NCBI GenBank assembly: GCA_963783855.1
Contig: CAWAPE010000002.1
Location: 59,071-123,070, forward strand
DNA from: JAKAGZ01 sp963783855
Lineage (GTDB): Bacteria > Bacteroidota > Ignavibacteria > Ignavibacteriales > Ignavibacteriaceae
Length of the DNA: 64,000 nucleotides
Reading direction: 5' to 3'
The notes beneath the pieces are model-generated. The model did not search any database and was not told the origin of the DNA. It worked only from the letters and a program-made list of their open reading frames with translations. Positions 55,166-62,803 of this stretch are shown one piece after another. Both the position numbers and the translations under genes were made by a program. Numbering within the stretch: position 1 is the first letter of the stretch; each line of letters starts with the position of its first letter.

Positions 55166-56197
55166 TTAATTAAATACGTAATTATATCTTAACTCATATT
55201 CCGGTTCATTTAACAGGTTAATACTTGTTATAGATTTTATTCCGCCCTTGTCATTGTAATCATAAACAAACTTGCTTAACCGCTGATCACCCTCACTAAA
55301 TTCCATTTCTGATTCCAGTAACCCTTTCTTATTATAAGTGTATTCCTCTCTTTTTACAGGAGTTTCTCCGCTTTCATAAAATTGAGTTTCAATCAATTCA
55401 TTTTTAGGATTGTATTTATAAAGTTCTCTCGACATTACTTCTTCGCTGGAATTCAATTCAAATTTTACGGAAGTGTTTCCCTGCTCATCAAGTTCATATG
55501 TAAATTTCTGAATTATCGAACTGTCAGGGTTGCAGTATGTTTCACTTAAAAGCTTTCCATTATTGAAGTAATTAAAGAATACTTTTTCTTCAACCTCCCC
55601 GTCTATGTTATACTTAACCTTGTTTTTAAGTTTATCACCCGAATAATTATAAATATATTTTTCGGACATTTCGCCATCCGGATTGTATGTTGCTTCATCT
55701 GTTAGAAGATTGCCCGAATAACGATATACCATTTTCTTTTCAAGGTCACCCCCGGAAGCATAAAGATAGTAGTCCGTCACATTATTGTTTTTATCGTATT
55801 TAAAAGTTTCCTTCTTTTCAATATTACCGTCATAGTCATAAACAATAATTTCTGTCCTGTTACCGTTGGAATCGTATTGATATGATTCCTTGCTTTTTAT
55901 AGCGCCGTCCGTTTCATACTTCATCAACTGAACCTGGTTTCCCTTGCCGTCAAAATTGGTCTCAAACATTTTCAGGCCTTTTTCTTCTGCGTTACCAAAT
56001 TTATAAAGATGCTGCGTTAATGATATGCTTTTCAATCCCTTTGTTACTGTGTTCTTTTTAACATCTTTATTAATAATATTATCCAGAAGTTCTTCCAATG
56101 TTTTCTGGTCTTTAAATTCCTGCGCGCAGGTTTTATTTAAAGGTAAAAGAGATAAAGTGAATAAAAATAAGATTGGTAAAATTGCCCGAGTTTTCAT
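55166..56197 (-). CDS. Secreted YD-type repeat protein of unknown function
   Basis: 343 aa with a signal peptide (about 1-25). About ten tandem units of roughly 20-22 residues follow from residue 85: YQYDSNGNRTEI, FKYDKNNNVTDY, YRYSGNLLTDEA, YNYSGDKLKNKV, FNYFNNGKLLSE, YELDEQGNTSVK, YKYNPKNELIET, YTYNKKGLLESE and YDYNDKGGIKSI. This resembles RHS/YD-type beta repeats without a toxin domain. Function unknown; possibly a carbohydrate-binding or surface protein. Confidence 0.7.
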   Translation of the reverse strand: MKTRAILPILFLFTLSLLPLNKTCAQEFKDQKTLEELLDNIINKDVKKNTVTKGLKSISLTQHLYKFGNAEEKGLKMFETNFDGKGNQVQLMKYETDGAIKSKESYQYDSNGNRTEIIVYDYDGNIEKKETFKYDKNNNVTDYYLYASGGDLEKKMVYRYSGNLLTDEATYNPDGEMSEKYIYNYSGDKLKNKVKYNIDGEVEEKVFFNYFNNGKLLSETYCNPDSSIIQKFTYELDEQGNTSVKFELNSSEEVMSRELYKYNPKNELIETQFYESGETPVKREEYTYNKKGLLESEMEFSEGDQRLSKFVYDYNDKGGIKSITSINLLNEPEYELRYNYVFN

Positions 56198-56488
56198 TGT
56201 CCCACCCCCTGAGATTTTTTAATCCGGATCAATGTAACACACAAATAGTGCGGAGTTATGTCCATTTAATTTAACAAATCCCGCAGAAAGTAGCCATAAG
56301 CAATTAGTGCCATAATCGCGCATTTATTACCATAATTGTGGAGTCCGGATTCTGACGACTGAACACTGACTGCTGAAAGCTAATTTCTGACCGTTAACTC
56401 AATGAACTATACCTTTAAATAAATTGTTTTGGAAAATCCTTGCATATCACCATCAAAAACCGGATTTTGCAAAAATAACGAGGGGAAA

Positions 56489-56704
56489 ATGCCACGATCT
56501 AAGTTATTAAATAGGGTAAGAACTGAATTAAGGGCGAAACATTACAGCAAACGCACTGAACAGGCCTATATCGGCTGGGTAAAGAGATTTATCTTGTTTC
56601 ATAATAAAAAGCATCCTGCTGAGATGGGGGCTGATGAGATAAAATCATTTATAAACCATCTGGCTGTTAAAGAGAATGTGTCTTCTTTAGCCCGTGAGAT
56701 ATAA
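56489..56704 (+). pseudogene. intI: Integron integrase, N-terminal fragment
   Basis: Start chosen at ATG 56489 (GAGGGG upstream); an earlier ATG at 56429 adds 20 residues. Residues MPRSKLLNRVRTELRAKHYS and YIGWVKRFILFHNKKHPAEMG are the SAM-like N-terminal core-binding domain of integron integrases (HLAVKENVSS matches the usual HLAVxxxVAAS). The frame runs into the inverted repeat at 56686 and stops at 56702-56704, which overlaps the GIY-YIG start codon. Confidence 0.85.
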
Positions 56705-56994
56705 TGAAAAATAAGTATTACTACGTATATGTTCTGAAATCTTTAAAAGATAAAAACTTTTATACTGGTTATACAACAGACATTAGTAAAAGAGTTTCTG
56801 AACATAATACAGGGAAAGTAATTAGTACAAAAAATAGACGACCTTTTGAATTGGTTTACTGGGAAGGATGTCTTAATCAACAAGATGCAACGACAAGGGA
56901 AAAGTATCTAAAAACTGCTTGGGGGAAAAGATATATTAAAAATAGAATTAAGAAATATTTAGAGTTATAAATGTCCATTATCTCACGGGCTAAA
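56686..56994 (+). mobile_element. 309-bp GIY-YIG element with 15-bp terminal inverted repeats
   Basis: The sequence TTTAGCCCGTGAGAT (56686-56700) is the exact inverse of ATCTCACGGGCTAAA (56980-56994). Between them is a single 88-codon GIY-YIG nuclease ORF. The element splits an integron integrase gene: before it comes HLAVKENVSS and after it TQSQALQGILYLYKN, consecutive in intact integrases. Exact target duplication is not clear. Confidence 0.8.
56704..56970 (+). CDS. GIY-YIG nuclease family protein
   Basis: 88 aa, one GIY-YIG domain. The motif is YYVYVLKSLKDKNFYTGYTT (5-24), with YVY in place of GIY and YTG for YIG; Arg (KRVSEH) and Glu (REKYLK) catalytic positions are present, as is the terminal WGKRYIKNRIK helix. 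UPF0213-like stand-alone GIY-YIG proteins are common in Bacteroidota. Here it is the only gene of a small inverted-repeat element; the ATG overlaps the truncated integrase stop (TAATG). Confidence 0.85.
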   Translation: MKNKYYYVYVLKSLKDKNFYTGYTTDISKRVSEHNTGKVISTKNRRPFELVYWEGCLNQQDATTREKYLKTAWGKRYIKNRIKKYLEL

Positions 56995-57038
56995 CTCAAA
57001 GTCAGGCTTTACAAGGAATATTATATTTATATAAAAAC

Positions 57039-57752
57039 GTGTTGAACAAAGATGTTGGTTGGATTGATGAAATAAAAAAAGCCGCAAGAATTAAGCATCT
57101 TCCTGTTGTTTTTTCAAAAAGAGAAACTATAGAAATAATTAAACAATTGGATGGAACAATAAGAATAATTGTATCTTTGTTGTATGGGGGAGGATTAAGG
57201 CTTTCCGAATGTTTGAAGCTTAGAATAAAGGACATAGATTTTGATTATAAACAAATTATTGTCAGAGATGGTAAGGGTGAAAAAGACAGGCATACAATAT
57301 TGCCTGAGACAATTGTTGCTGAACTAAAACAGCATATAAATAAAATCTATAAGATTCACAAAAAGGATTTACTAAAAGACAGGGGAGAAACTATTTTACC
57401 TTATGCACTAAGTCGAAAATATAAGAAAGCCGGGAAGGAATTTGGCTGGCAATATGTTTTTCCCGCTGATAAATTTATAAAGGATAAAAATACCGGAATG
57501 ATATACAGGTTTCATATTCACGAGAGTACTGTGCAAAGGGCTGTAAAAGAAGCAATTAGAAAATCAGGTGTTGTAAAAAATGGCAGCCCTCATACTTTTC
57601 GTCATTCTTTTGCTACACATTTGTTAGAAAATGGATGTGATATAAGAACAATTCAGGAATTATTAGGACATAAATCAGTGAAGACAACTATGATTTATAC
57701 GCATGTGTTGAATAGAGGAATTGGAGTAAGAAGTCCGTTAGACGGAATTTGA
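57039..57752 (+). pseudogene. intI: Integron integrase, C-terminal catalytic fragment
   Basis: Homology begins at about 56994 (ACT CAA AGT, Thr-Gln-Ser) but the first ATG-type start is later; annotated as 237 aa. Tyrosine-recombinase catalytic residues are all there: Arg in GGGLRLSECL, His and Arg in HTFRHSFATHLL, His in GHKSVKTTMIYTH and the Tyr. The integron-specific patch LPYALSRKYKKAG with WQYVFPADKF is present, which identifies IntI rather than XerCD. Same strand as the cassette genes. The N-terminal part is separated by the GIY-YIG element, so activity is doubtful. Confidence 0.85.
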
Positions 57753-57889
57753 CGAGGAATATATATATGCAGGGTGTATTTTTAAATATTGTGATTTTGA
57801 CGTGTTTTGTAACTGTTTAGAATATATATATGCAACTGCACGCATATATATGTTCTATTAAACAATTAACCGTGCAGTATAAATTATAG
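57753..57889 (+). other. Putative attI region
   Basis: Between the intI stop and the first cassette (recombination point G57889|TT). A/T-rich with two copies of AATATATATATGCA (57759 and 57821 regions) and a 15-bp palindrome at 57819-57856. This is where attI is expected. The attI core itself is the junction GTTAGGCAG at 57889-57897. No function is shown directly. Confidence 0.5.
57819..57856. repeat. 15-bp near-palindrome in the attI region
   Basis: AGAATATATATATGC / GCATATATATGTTCT arms (one mismatch) around AACTGCAC. It could be an integrase- or regulator-binding site. Confidence 0.4.
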
Positions 57890-57908
57890 TTAGGCAGCTA
57901 ATATTATT

Positions 57909-58721
57909 ATGGCTAAAAAAGAAATTGAAGCGTTTTATTCAAAGTCATTAAATAAGTTGACAAAAGAAGCTGAAAGCAATATTACTTATTCAAGTTTAAT
58001 AGCATTTTTGAAAGTGGACGCAAGAAGATATTGGGCCTCAGTTCTTTATACAAGAATAGGTACTTCTGCTATTAGTATCCTTTACTTATGTCCTGGCAGT
58101 AAATTAAATGAAGATGGGACACATTGGGATTTTAGTTCCATTGCATCCATAGCACGAAATATATTCGAGGTGTCATTAACATTTTTTTATTTGGCAGTCG
58201 AAGAGATTAGTAACGAAGAATGGATGGCAAGACTAAAAGTAATGCAAAATCATGATTGTCTTTCACGTTTAAAACTATTCCGAGAATTTGATCCCAAAGA
58301 TCCAAAGTTGAAAGGATTTAAAATTCAATCAGAAGAGTTAAAATCATCCCTGTTAAAAAATAAATATTTTTTATCACTTCCAGAAAAGCAAAGAAAATCA
58401 TTTTTGAAAGGTGAAAGATCTTGGTTGCTGACTCAAGATGAAATACTCGAGCGAATGGGAGAAAAGGATAAAAATATTCGAGGTTTTTATCGGTTTCTTT
58501 CTTCGCATGTGCATTCTTTTCCTTTAGCTTTTTATAAAATGGCAGAGAATGATCTTGGAAGAGGAGTTGATAGTGATGTTGAAGTTGGATATTCAGCTAC
58601 CGCAATTGATTTTGCGGGAGAGCTTTTGCACCGCACTACAGCGGATATGGAAAAGTTGTTTTCAGATTTAGTTAAGAATCCGCATGTCTCATTTGATTGG
58701 GACTTATTAAAACGTCATTAA
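57909..58721 (+). CDS. Cassette 1 protein of unknown function (DUF5677-like)
   Basis: 270 aa, mainly helical, with DARRYWASVLYTRIGTSAI (about 37-55), SIARNIFEVSLTFFYLAVEE and a C-terminal HSFPLAFYK/ATAIDFAGELLHRT region. It resembles DUF5677-type proteins that are frequent in integron cassettes, but I am not certain. Start ATG 57909 is 20 bases after the cassette recombination point, typical for cassettes. The attC begins 2 bases after the stop. Confidence 0.65.
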   Translation: MAKKEIEAFYSKSLNKLTKEAESNITYSSLIAFLKVDARRYWASVLYTRIGTSAISILYLCPGSKLNEDGTHWDFSSIASIARNIFEVSLTFFYLAVEEISNEEWMARLKVMQNHDCLSRLKLFREFDPKDPKLKGFKIQSEELKSSLLKNKYFLSLPEKQRKSFLKGERSWLLTQDEILERMGEKDKNIRGFYRFLSSHVHSFPLAFYKMAENDLGRGVDSDVEVGYSATAIDFAGELLHRTTADMEKLFSDLVKNPHVSFDWDLLKRH

Positions 58722-58722
58722 T

Positions 58723-58732
58723 CTGCCTAACC
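58723..58732 (+). other. attC1, left half (R'' core), before the insertion
   Basis: CTGCCTAACC. CTGCCTAAC is the exact reverse complement of the first bases of cassette 1 (GTTAGGCAG at 57889). The remainder of attC1 continues at 60051 on the other side of the insertion sequence. Confidence 0.8.
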
Positions 58733-58966
58733 GCTTAAAAAAGTAAAAAGTCAATAGTGCATAGATATTTAAATAAGAAAAAATCTCAAAAAAGTTCTTT
58801 GAATTAAAAACTGATAGCCTTTTCTATATCGTTAAGGTTTACCGTTATGGCCGCGCCAAAGGCGGACAGGCAACCAAACCGCTTATGGGGCTTAAATTAT
58901 CCCAGATATATTTTAGGCAAGCGCATCACTTCCCATTCCAGCACGGAGAGTCTTGGAAGCGACTAG
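58733..58966 (-). ncRNA. Putative bridge RNA region of the IS110-family element
   Basis: Non-coding end between the transposase stop and the left IS end. IS110-family elements encode a guide (bridge) RNA in a non-coding end; in IS1111-type elements it lies downstream of the transposase gene, as here. It contains an AACCGCTTA (58877-58885) matching the left IS junction AACCGCTTA (58729-58737), a possible guide segment, and the stem GCCGCGCC/GGCGG. The RNA itself is not proven. Confidence 0.5.
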
Positions 58967-59983
58967 TTAGACGTCGGGGCTTGTGATGCGCGGCCATTGA
59001 ATAGATTTCTTGTGCTCTAATTCTTTGCCTTTAAAATGGTTGTTAAAATTTGATTTATCTTTAAGCACGTGATAAACAAAACGGGCAATTTCTTTTGAGA
59101 TGATTGCCTTAGCAACTTGTTTTTTCTTTTTTCTGAGTTTTGAGCTGTGATATCTCTTGATAACCGGATAGTATTGCAGTGCGTGTACGGCAGCATCTGA
59201 GAATACAATCTTCAGATACCTATTGCCATCTTTAGATGAACGCTGCTTTGTTTTACCGGCAGAGTTACGGGCAGAAGGGACAAGACGACAATAGGAGAAA
59301 AAGTTCTTTTCAGTTTCAAAGCGATTGATATCTCCAACTTCGAGCAAAATGGTAAAGGCATTCATTTTACCAATGCCCGGTATCCAGAGTAAACGTTGAA
59401 TGTCTTCATTGGGTATCAGGGAAGGATAAAGAGATTTTTCAAGAGTAAGCATTTGTTCTTTGAGTAATTTTGATTGTATTTCAAACTGTTGATACTGAAG
59501 TCTGTAGAAGTTGTTGAGAAGTAAGGGATCGCAGATATTAAACTTCTCTAGCATACGGTGCATAAAGTTCAAGCAACTAGTCCTCTTTACAGACAGTCTT
59601 AACCTGGCTCTTAGGGTATCACGAAGAGTTCGGATATCATCAGGTATTTTATAGGCTTCAGGAATAAAGTCCAGGCGAAGAAGTTGAGCAAGGATGTTGG
59701 AATCAACTTTATCAGTTTTAACTTTGGCATAAGAGATGGCTTTAAGGTATTTGGCATGAGCAAGTTTTAAAGGAATATTCAGGGAACTGAGAAGATCATT
59801 CATCCAGTACCAGCCACCGGTGGTCTCTACAGTTGCCATATGTTCTTTACCGAGAGAGTTGAAGTAATTAACGATCTCAAAGTTGTTATTGATAAGTTTT
59901 TCTTCCTTAACAACTTTACCGTCACTATCTACAGTTGTTAGATACGAAAAGAGTTTATGTTGATCAATTCCAGTGTAATACAT
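58967..59983 (-). CDS. IS110/IS1111 family transposase
   Basis: 338 aa, DEDD-type N-terminal domain plus C-terminal Tnp_IS116-like domain. Residues: Asp7 in TGIDQHK, Glu in ATVETTGGWYW, Asp in KTDKVDSNILAQLLR, then LWIPGIGKMNAFTILLEVGD and the LVPSARNSAGKTKQR segment with Ser residues, then GNRYLKIVFSDAA. Full length without frameshift. Start ATG 59983; a 67-base right end follows. Confidence 0.9.
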   Translation of the reverse strand: MYYTGIDQHKLFSYLTTVDSDGKVVKEEKLINNNFEIVNYFNSLGKEHMATVETTGGWYWMNDLLSSLNIPLKLAHAKYLKAISYAKVKTDKVDSNILAQLLRLDFIPEAYKIPDDIRTLRDTLRARLRLSVKRTSCLNFMHRMLEKFNICDPLLLNNFYRLQYQQFEIQSKLLKEQMLTLEKSLYPSLIPNEDIQRLLWIPGIGKMNAFTILLEVGDINRFETEKNFFSYCRLVPSARNSAGKTKQRSSKDGNRYLKIVFSDAAVHALQYYPVIKRYHSSKLRKKKKQVAKAIISKEIARFVYHVLKDKSNFNNHFKGKELEHKKSIQWPRITSPDV

Positions 59984-60050
59984 TGGATACCTCCAAAAGT
60001 TAAAGTTTTGTATAAAGATAATATTAACTTTTTACTTTTTGGAAATATCC

Positions 60051-60267
60051 TGCGGCTCAACGCGACCGCATTTTCGGTGCGGGGCTTTTATGATTTTTGG
60101 CTTTTACTTTTTTGTGTAAAGTTGCATTAAGGGAAACTTTCTAAATAACACAACAACAAACTGTACTTGCAAAGAAAGCTAAGTACAGTTTGTAAAACAA
60201 TCGGCATTTCGTTTCTGTTCAGCATTACTGTTCATGGGCGGACGCGTTAGCCGCAACTTCGTTAGCA
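60051..60267 (+). other. attC1, right part (L'' to R')
   Basis: Starts TGCGGCTCAACGCGACCGCA (L'') and ends with TTAGCCGCAACTTCGTTAGCAG, where the R' core is G60261|TTAGCAG. The 15-mer GCTCAACGCGACCGC (60055-60069) recurs in attC3 (61932-61946), and TTAGCCGCAACT (60247-60258) also recurs (62136-62147). An internal 13-bp hairpin ACAAACTGTACTT / AAGTACAGTTTGT is at 60156-60193. Without the IS, attC1 is about 227 bp. Confidence 0.8.
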
Positions 60268-60311
60268 GTCGATAAAATGTATTAGTAATTACTAAGAAGA
60301 GGTACAGAAGA

Positions 60312-60932
60312 ATGAATTACATTAGAGTCATTTTATTTATAATGTTATTTGTTCTTGATATTTGTGCACAAGTTAATAATGAAATATCGAAGTTTTCTGA
60401 AGAATCAGATTTTCATTCTTATGTTGATTCAACTTCTGGATTTACTTTTAATTATCCATCAAGTTTTATTTCAATCACTAAAGGAAGTTCATTCACAATA
60501 AAGCAAAATTCAGATTACTATTTGTTTGGCCGCGTTTTTAATATTGATAGAATAATTAATGATAATTGGTATGATATAGAGGCGTTTAAAATAACTGAGG
60601 ATATATTTAAAGAAGTAGCAGTTCAAGCTACTGTTACTACGAGGGGAATAAGTGGAGATAGAGGCGAAGCTCATTTTAGAGCGGATAGTCTTCGTGAATT
60701 CTATAATGAGAATGGATTAAGGATAATATCTGTTTACTTCACAATTGTGACATATGTGTATGATTCTGGTACGTATGAGGAAGATTATGCTGATCCAATG
60801 CATTGGGTAGATATTTCAGGTCATCAAGGCAACTATGCTCTAAGGCTTGATTTTCGTGATTATAAAAAAATAGTAATGAAATTATTTTCACAAACAGTAC
60901 TTAGTTCTTTAAAATTATTGAAAGTTAAATAA
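60312..60932 (+). CDS. Cassette 2 secreted protein of unknown function
   Basis: 206 aa with a signal peptide (1-20, LFVLDICAQ). Mature part: SGFTFNYPSSFISITKG near 38-54, DNWYDIEAFKITEDIF, and NYALRLDFRDYKKIVMKLFSQ. This matches PsbP/DUF-like exported proteins only loosely. The gene begins 51 bases after the recombination point G60261 and ends about 210 bases before attC2; the gap shows no other gene. Confidence 0.7.
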   Translation: MNYIRVILFIMLFVLDICAQVNNEISKFSEESDFHSYVDSTSGFTFNYPSSFISITKGSSFTIKQNSDYYLFGRVFNIDRIINDNWYDIEAFKITEDIFKEVAVQATVTTRGISGDRGEAHFRADSLREFYNENGLRIISVYFTIVTYVYDSGTYEEDYADPMHWVDISGHQGNYALRLDFRDYKKIVMKLFSQTVLSSLKLLKVK

Positions 60933-61141
60933 TGTGTTTATTATGCAAATCCATTAATTTTGTTGTAGCAATCGAGAGAACGATAATAGATCTGGAGAAT
61001 CTAAAAGTATATAATTTTTCTATGAAAATGTAGCAAGTGAGTTGTTATGATTCAGTGCAAAAAAAGAAGGAATATTGTATTCTTCCCGCCTGTTTTATAT
61101 ACTAATACATATTGGAGTATGGTCAGGCACTTCGGACTAGG

Positions 61142-61373
61142 CGACTGCTAACCAGCAGTTCAACCCGACCGGCGTACTACGCGGGCTTTTTGTTGTAAAT
61201 TTTGGCTTATATGTTTTTATGAACATTGTTGTTTGACATCGGAGTAGTAATGAAATTTTTTTAGCAGGCAATGATTGTCGAAAAATTTAATCATTGCCTG
61301 CATAAACTTTGGCAAAGGTTGTTAAATCTGCATTGCTGTTATGGCCGGCGGGTTAACTGCCAGGCCGTTATAG
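61142..61373 (+). other. attC2 recombination site
   Basis: Begins CGACTGCTAAC, exact reverse complement (11 bases) of the cassette 2 start GTTAGCAGTCG. L'' CCAGCAGTTCAACCCGACCGG pairs with L' GCCGGCGGGTTAACTGCCAG. The R' core is G61367|TTATAG. An internal perfect 13-bp hairpin GCAGGCAATGATT / AATCATTGCCTGC (61264-61276 with 61289-61301) is in the variable terminal part. Length about 232 bp. Confidence 0.8.
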
Positions 61374-61386
61374 AGCTTGGTATAAT

Positions 61387-61911
61387 ATGAAAATTTATCA
61401 AAAAATATTATTTGCAGTTTTCATAATGTTTGCCTCTGACATTGCAAGTGCACAACCGAATAATAAAATCGACATCGGTTTATCTGCTGAGCTATTAAAT
61501 GGGAAAGCGTGGGGAGGCGTCGCAAGTTTTTCCGGGGAAATCAATTATTCGATTAGTAAAATTTATTCAATTAGTGGATTGTATCGTCGTGGAAGTGGAT
61601 TCGGTTGGTTTGGCGCAGTTGAACATCGATCTGAGATGGATGACGATATTTCAAGATACAATGAAATATCATCTTATCTAAATTATAGTTTTGACGATTA
61701 TTTTTTAGGACTTTATGTCGGAGGTGGCATTGGGTTGTTGTGGGGCAACAAGCAAAACGAAGAAAATTATTTTTTAGTTGGGCTTCCATTTGTTGTTGGA
61801 AGCAAAATTAAAATATTCAATGACTTTAAGGTTGGGCTACGGTTTGTGGGCAATATAAATACAGAAACAATCTTTACCGGCATCGGTTTAAGTTTGTTTT
61901 ATGATATTTAA
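61387..61911 (+). CDS. Cassette 3 secreted beta-barrel-like protein
   Basis: 174 aa with a signal peptide (MKIYQKILFAVFIMFASDIASAQ, cleavage near 23). Alternating beta strands with aromatic ends (ISGLYRRGSGFGWFG, SYLNYSFDDYFLGLYVGGGIGLLWG) and a terminal ILxxSLFYDI-type strand (GIGLSLFYDI), consistent with a small outer-membrane barrel. Start 20 bases after G61367. Function unknown. Confidence 0.7.
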   Translation: MKIYQKILFAVFIMFASDIASAQPNNKIDIGLSAELLNGKAWGGVASFSGEINYSISKIYSISGLYRRGSGFGWFGAVEHRSEMDDDISRYNEISSYLNYSFDDYFLGLYVGGGIGLLWGNKQNEENYFLVGLPFVVGSKIKIFNDFKVGLRFVGNINTETIFTGIGLSLFYDI

Positions 61912-61916
61912 TTAAT

Positions 61917-62156
61917 GCTCTATAACCTGCAGCTCAACGCGACCGCTTTCCTGCCGGCAGGCAGGTTCGATGCGGGGTTTTAAGGTTTTGAAAAATTAGT
62001 TTTCGTTCGGTATTACTTTTAAAGTGAACTTTCTAATTAATGAATTTGCAAACTGTACTTACGATAAAATTAAGCACAGTTTGCTTAACAATTTGGGTTT
62101 CGGTTCTAACAAACCCATCAGTTATGGGCGGCGCCTTAGCCGCAACTCTGTTATAT
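61917..62156 (+). other. attC3 recombination site
   Basis: Begins GCTCTATAAC, the reverse complement of the cassette 3 start GTTATAGAGC. L'' is CTGCAGCTCAACGCGACCGC; L' is GCGGCGCCTTAGCCGCAACT; R' core G62150|TTATAT. Internal hairpin GCAAACTGTACTTA / TAAGCACAGTTTGC (62048-62061, 62071-62084), one mismatch, related to the hairpin of attC1. About 240 bp. Confidence 0.8.
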
Positions 62157-62167
62157 CGCTTGAAAAA

Positions 62168-62476
62168 TTAAAGTAGGGATTTATAATTTCGAGCGCCGTG
62201 TAAAATTCTGTGGATAAGAATTGTTCTTTCTTCTACGGTGTAAAAGATTATATAATCTTGAACTATTATATACCTGTATCCAAGATTTCTGATTTCCTCA
62301 TCTCTGGGTATTCTCCCTAGATAAGGATTATCCGAAAGTAGTTCTAAGTTCTTTTCAATTTTGGTTGCGATTGCTTCTGCGGCAGTCGGATTATCATCTG
62401 CAATAAACTTTATGATTTCTGTGAAATCTTCCTCCGCAATTTTGAGAAGTCGAATTTGAAATTTACCTGCTGGCAT
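62168..62476 (-). CDS. RelE/ParE family toxin (cassette 4)
   Basis: 102 aa. RelE/ParE fold: LLKIAEEDFTEIIKFIADDNP (about 10-30), LSDNPYLGRIPRDEEIRNLGYRYIIVQDYIIFYTVE and the RILHGARNY end. Encoded antiparallel to the cassette array with its antitoxin (14-base overlap with 62463-62735). It probably inhibits translation or gyrase in the absence of antitoxin; which is unclear. Antitoxin first, toxin second, on the minus strand. Confidence 0.88.
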   Translation of the reverse strand: MPAGKFQIRLLKIAEEDFTEIIKFIADDNPTAAEAIATKIEKNLELLSDNPYLGRIPRDEEIRNLGYRYIIVQDYIIFYTVEERTILIHRILHGARNYKSLL

Positions 62477-62735
62477 TAATTGTAGTCCTAATATTTGCCA
62501 TAACTTGTTTTAATGTTCGTCCTTTATCGCCATCGGCTTTTTGGTTTTGCGCAACGGATAGTTTTCCAAGTAAATCAAGTTTTAATTGCAGCTTTGAATA
62601 ATGAGACATAGACATAACAACTAAATCTCCTTCTCCATTTTTTGTAATAAAAATAGGTTCATTAGAGTTATGAGCTAATTCAGAAATCTCATTTGACTTA
62701 TTTCTTAAATCAGATATAGGTTTTATTATTGGCAT
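62463..62735 (-). CDS. Phd/YefM-type antitoxin (cassette 4)
   Basis: 90 aa. The MPIIKPISDLRNKSNEISELAHNSNEP DNA-binding region and FITKNGEGDLVVMSMSHYSKL are typical of Phd/YefM antitoxins. C-terminal toxin-binding tail from about 60. Overlaps the toxin start by 14 bases. The pair is reversed within its cassette, so it must have its own promoter upstream at about 62736-62800. Confidence 0.88.
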   Translation of the reverse strand: MPIIKPISDLRNKSNEISELAHNSNEPIFITKNGEGDLVVMSMSHYSKLQLKLDLLGKLSVAQNQKADGDKGRTLKQVMANIRTTINASR

Positions 62736-62803
62736 TTCTACTCCTTTATTTGTGTCAAAATTATATCATTATTATGATAAATGCAATAGAAATATAAAAA
62801 CGC

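Larger units (their letters stand above)
58733..60050 (-). mobile_element. IS110/IS1111-family insertion sequence in attC1
   Basis: About 1,318 bp. Left flank GCCTAACC (R'' core) and right flank TGCGGCTCAAC rejoin to give an attC sequence matching attC3 (AACCTGCAGCTCAACGCGACCGC). Subterminal inverted repeats AAAAAGTAAAAAGT (58738-58751) and ACTTTTTACTTTTT (60027-60040) are perfect, 14 bp. Contains one transposase gene and a non-coding end of 234 bp, as in IS1111. No target duplication except the shared CC. Confidence 0.85.

Noticed and set aside
57735..57745. GTTAGAC near the end of intI as a possible attI core
   Set aside because: It is coding (SPLDG) and no attC in the array starts with its complement, whereas the GTTAGGCAG at 57889 is matched by attC1.
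58963..58970. GTTAGAC core-site-like sequence
   Set aside because: Part of the transposase stop region; no attC partner and no cassette start complementary to it.
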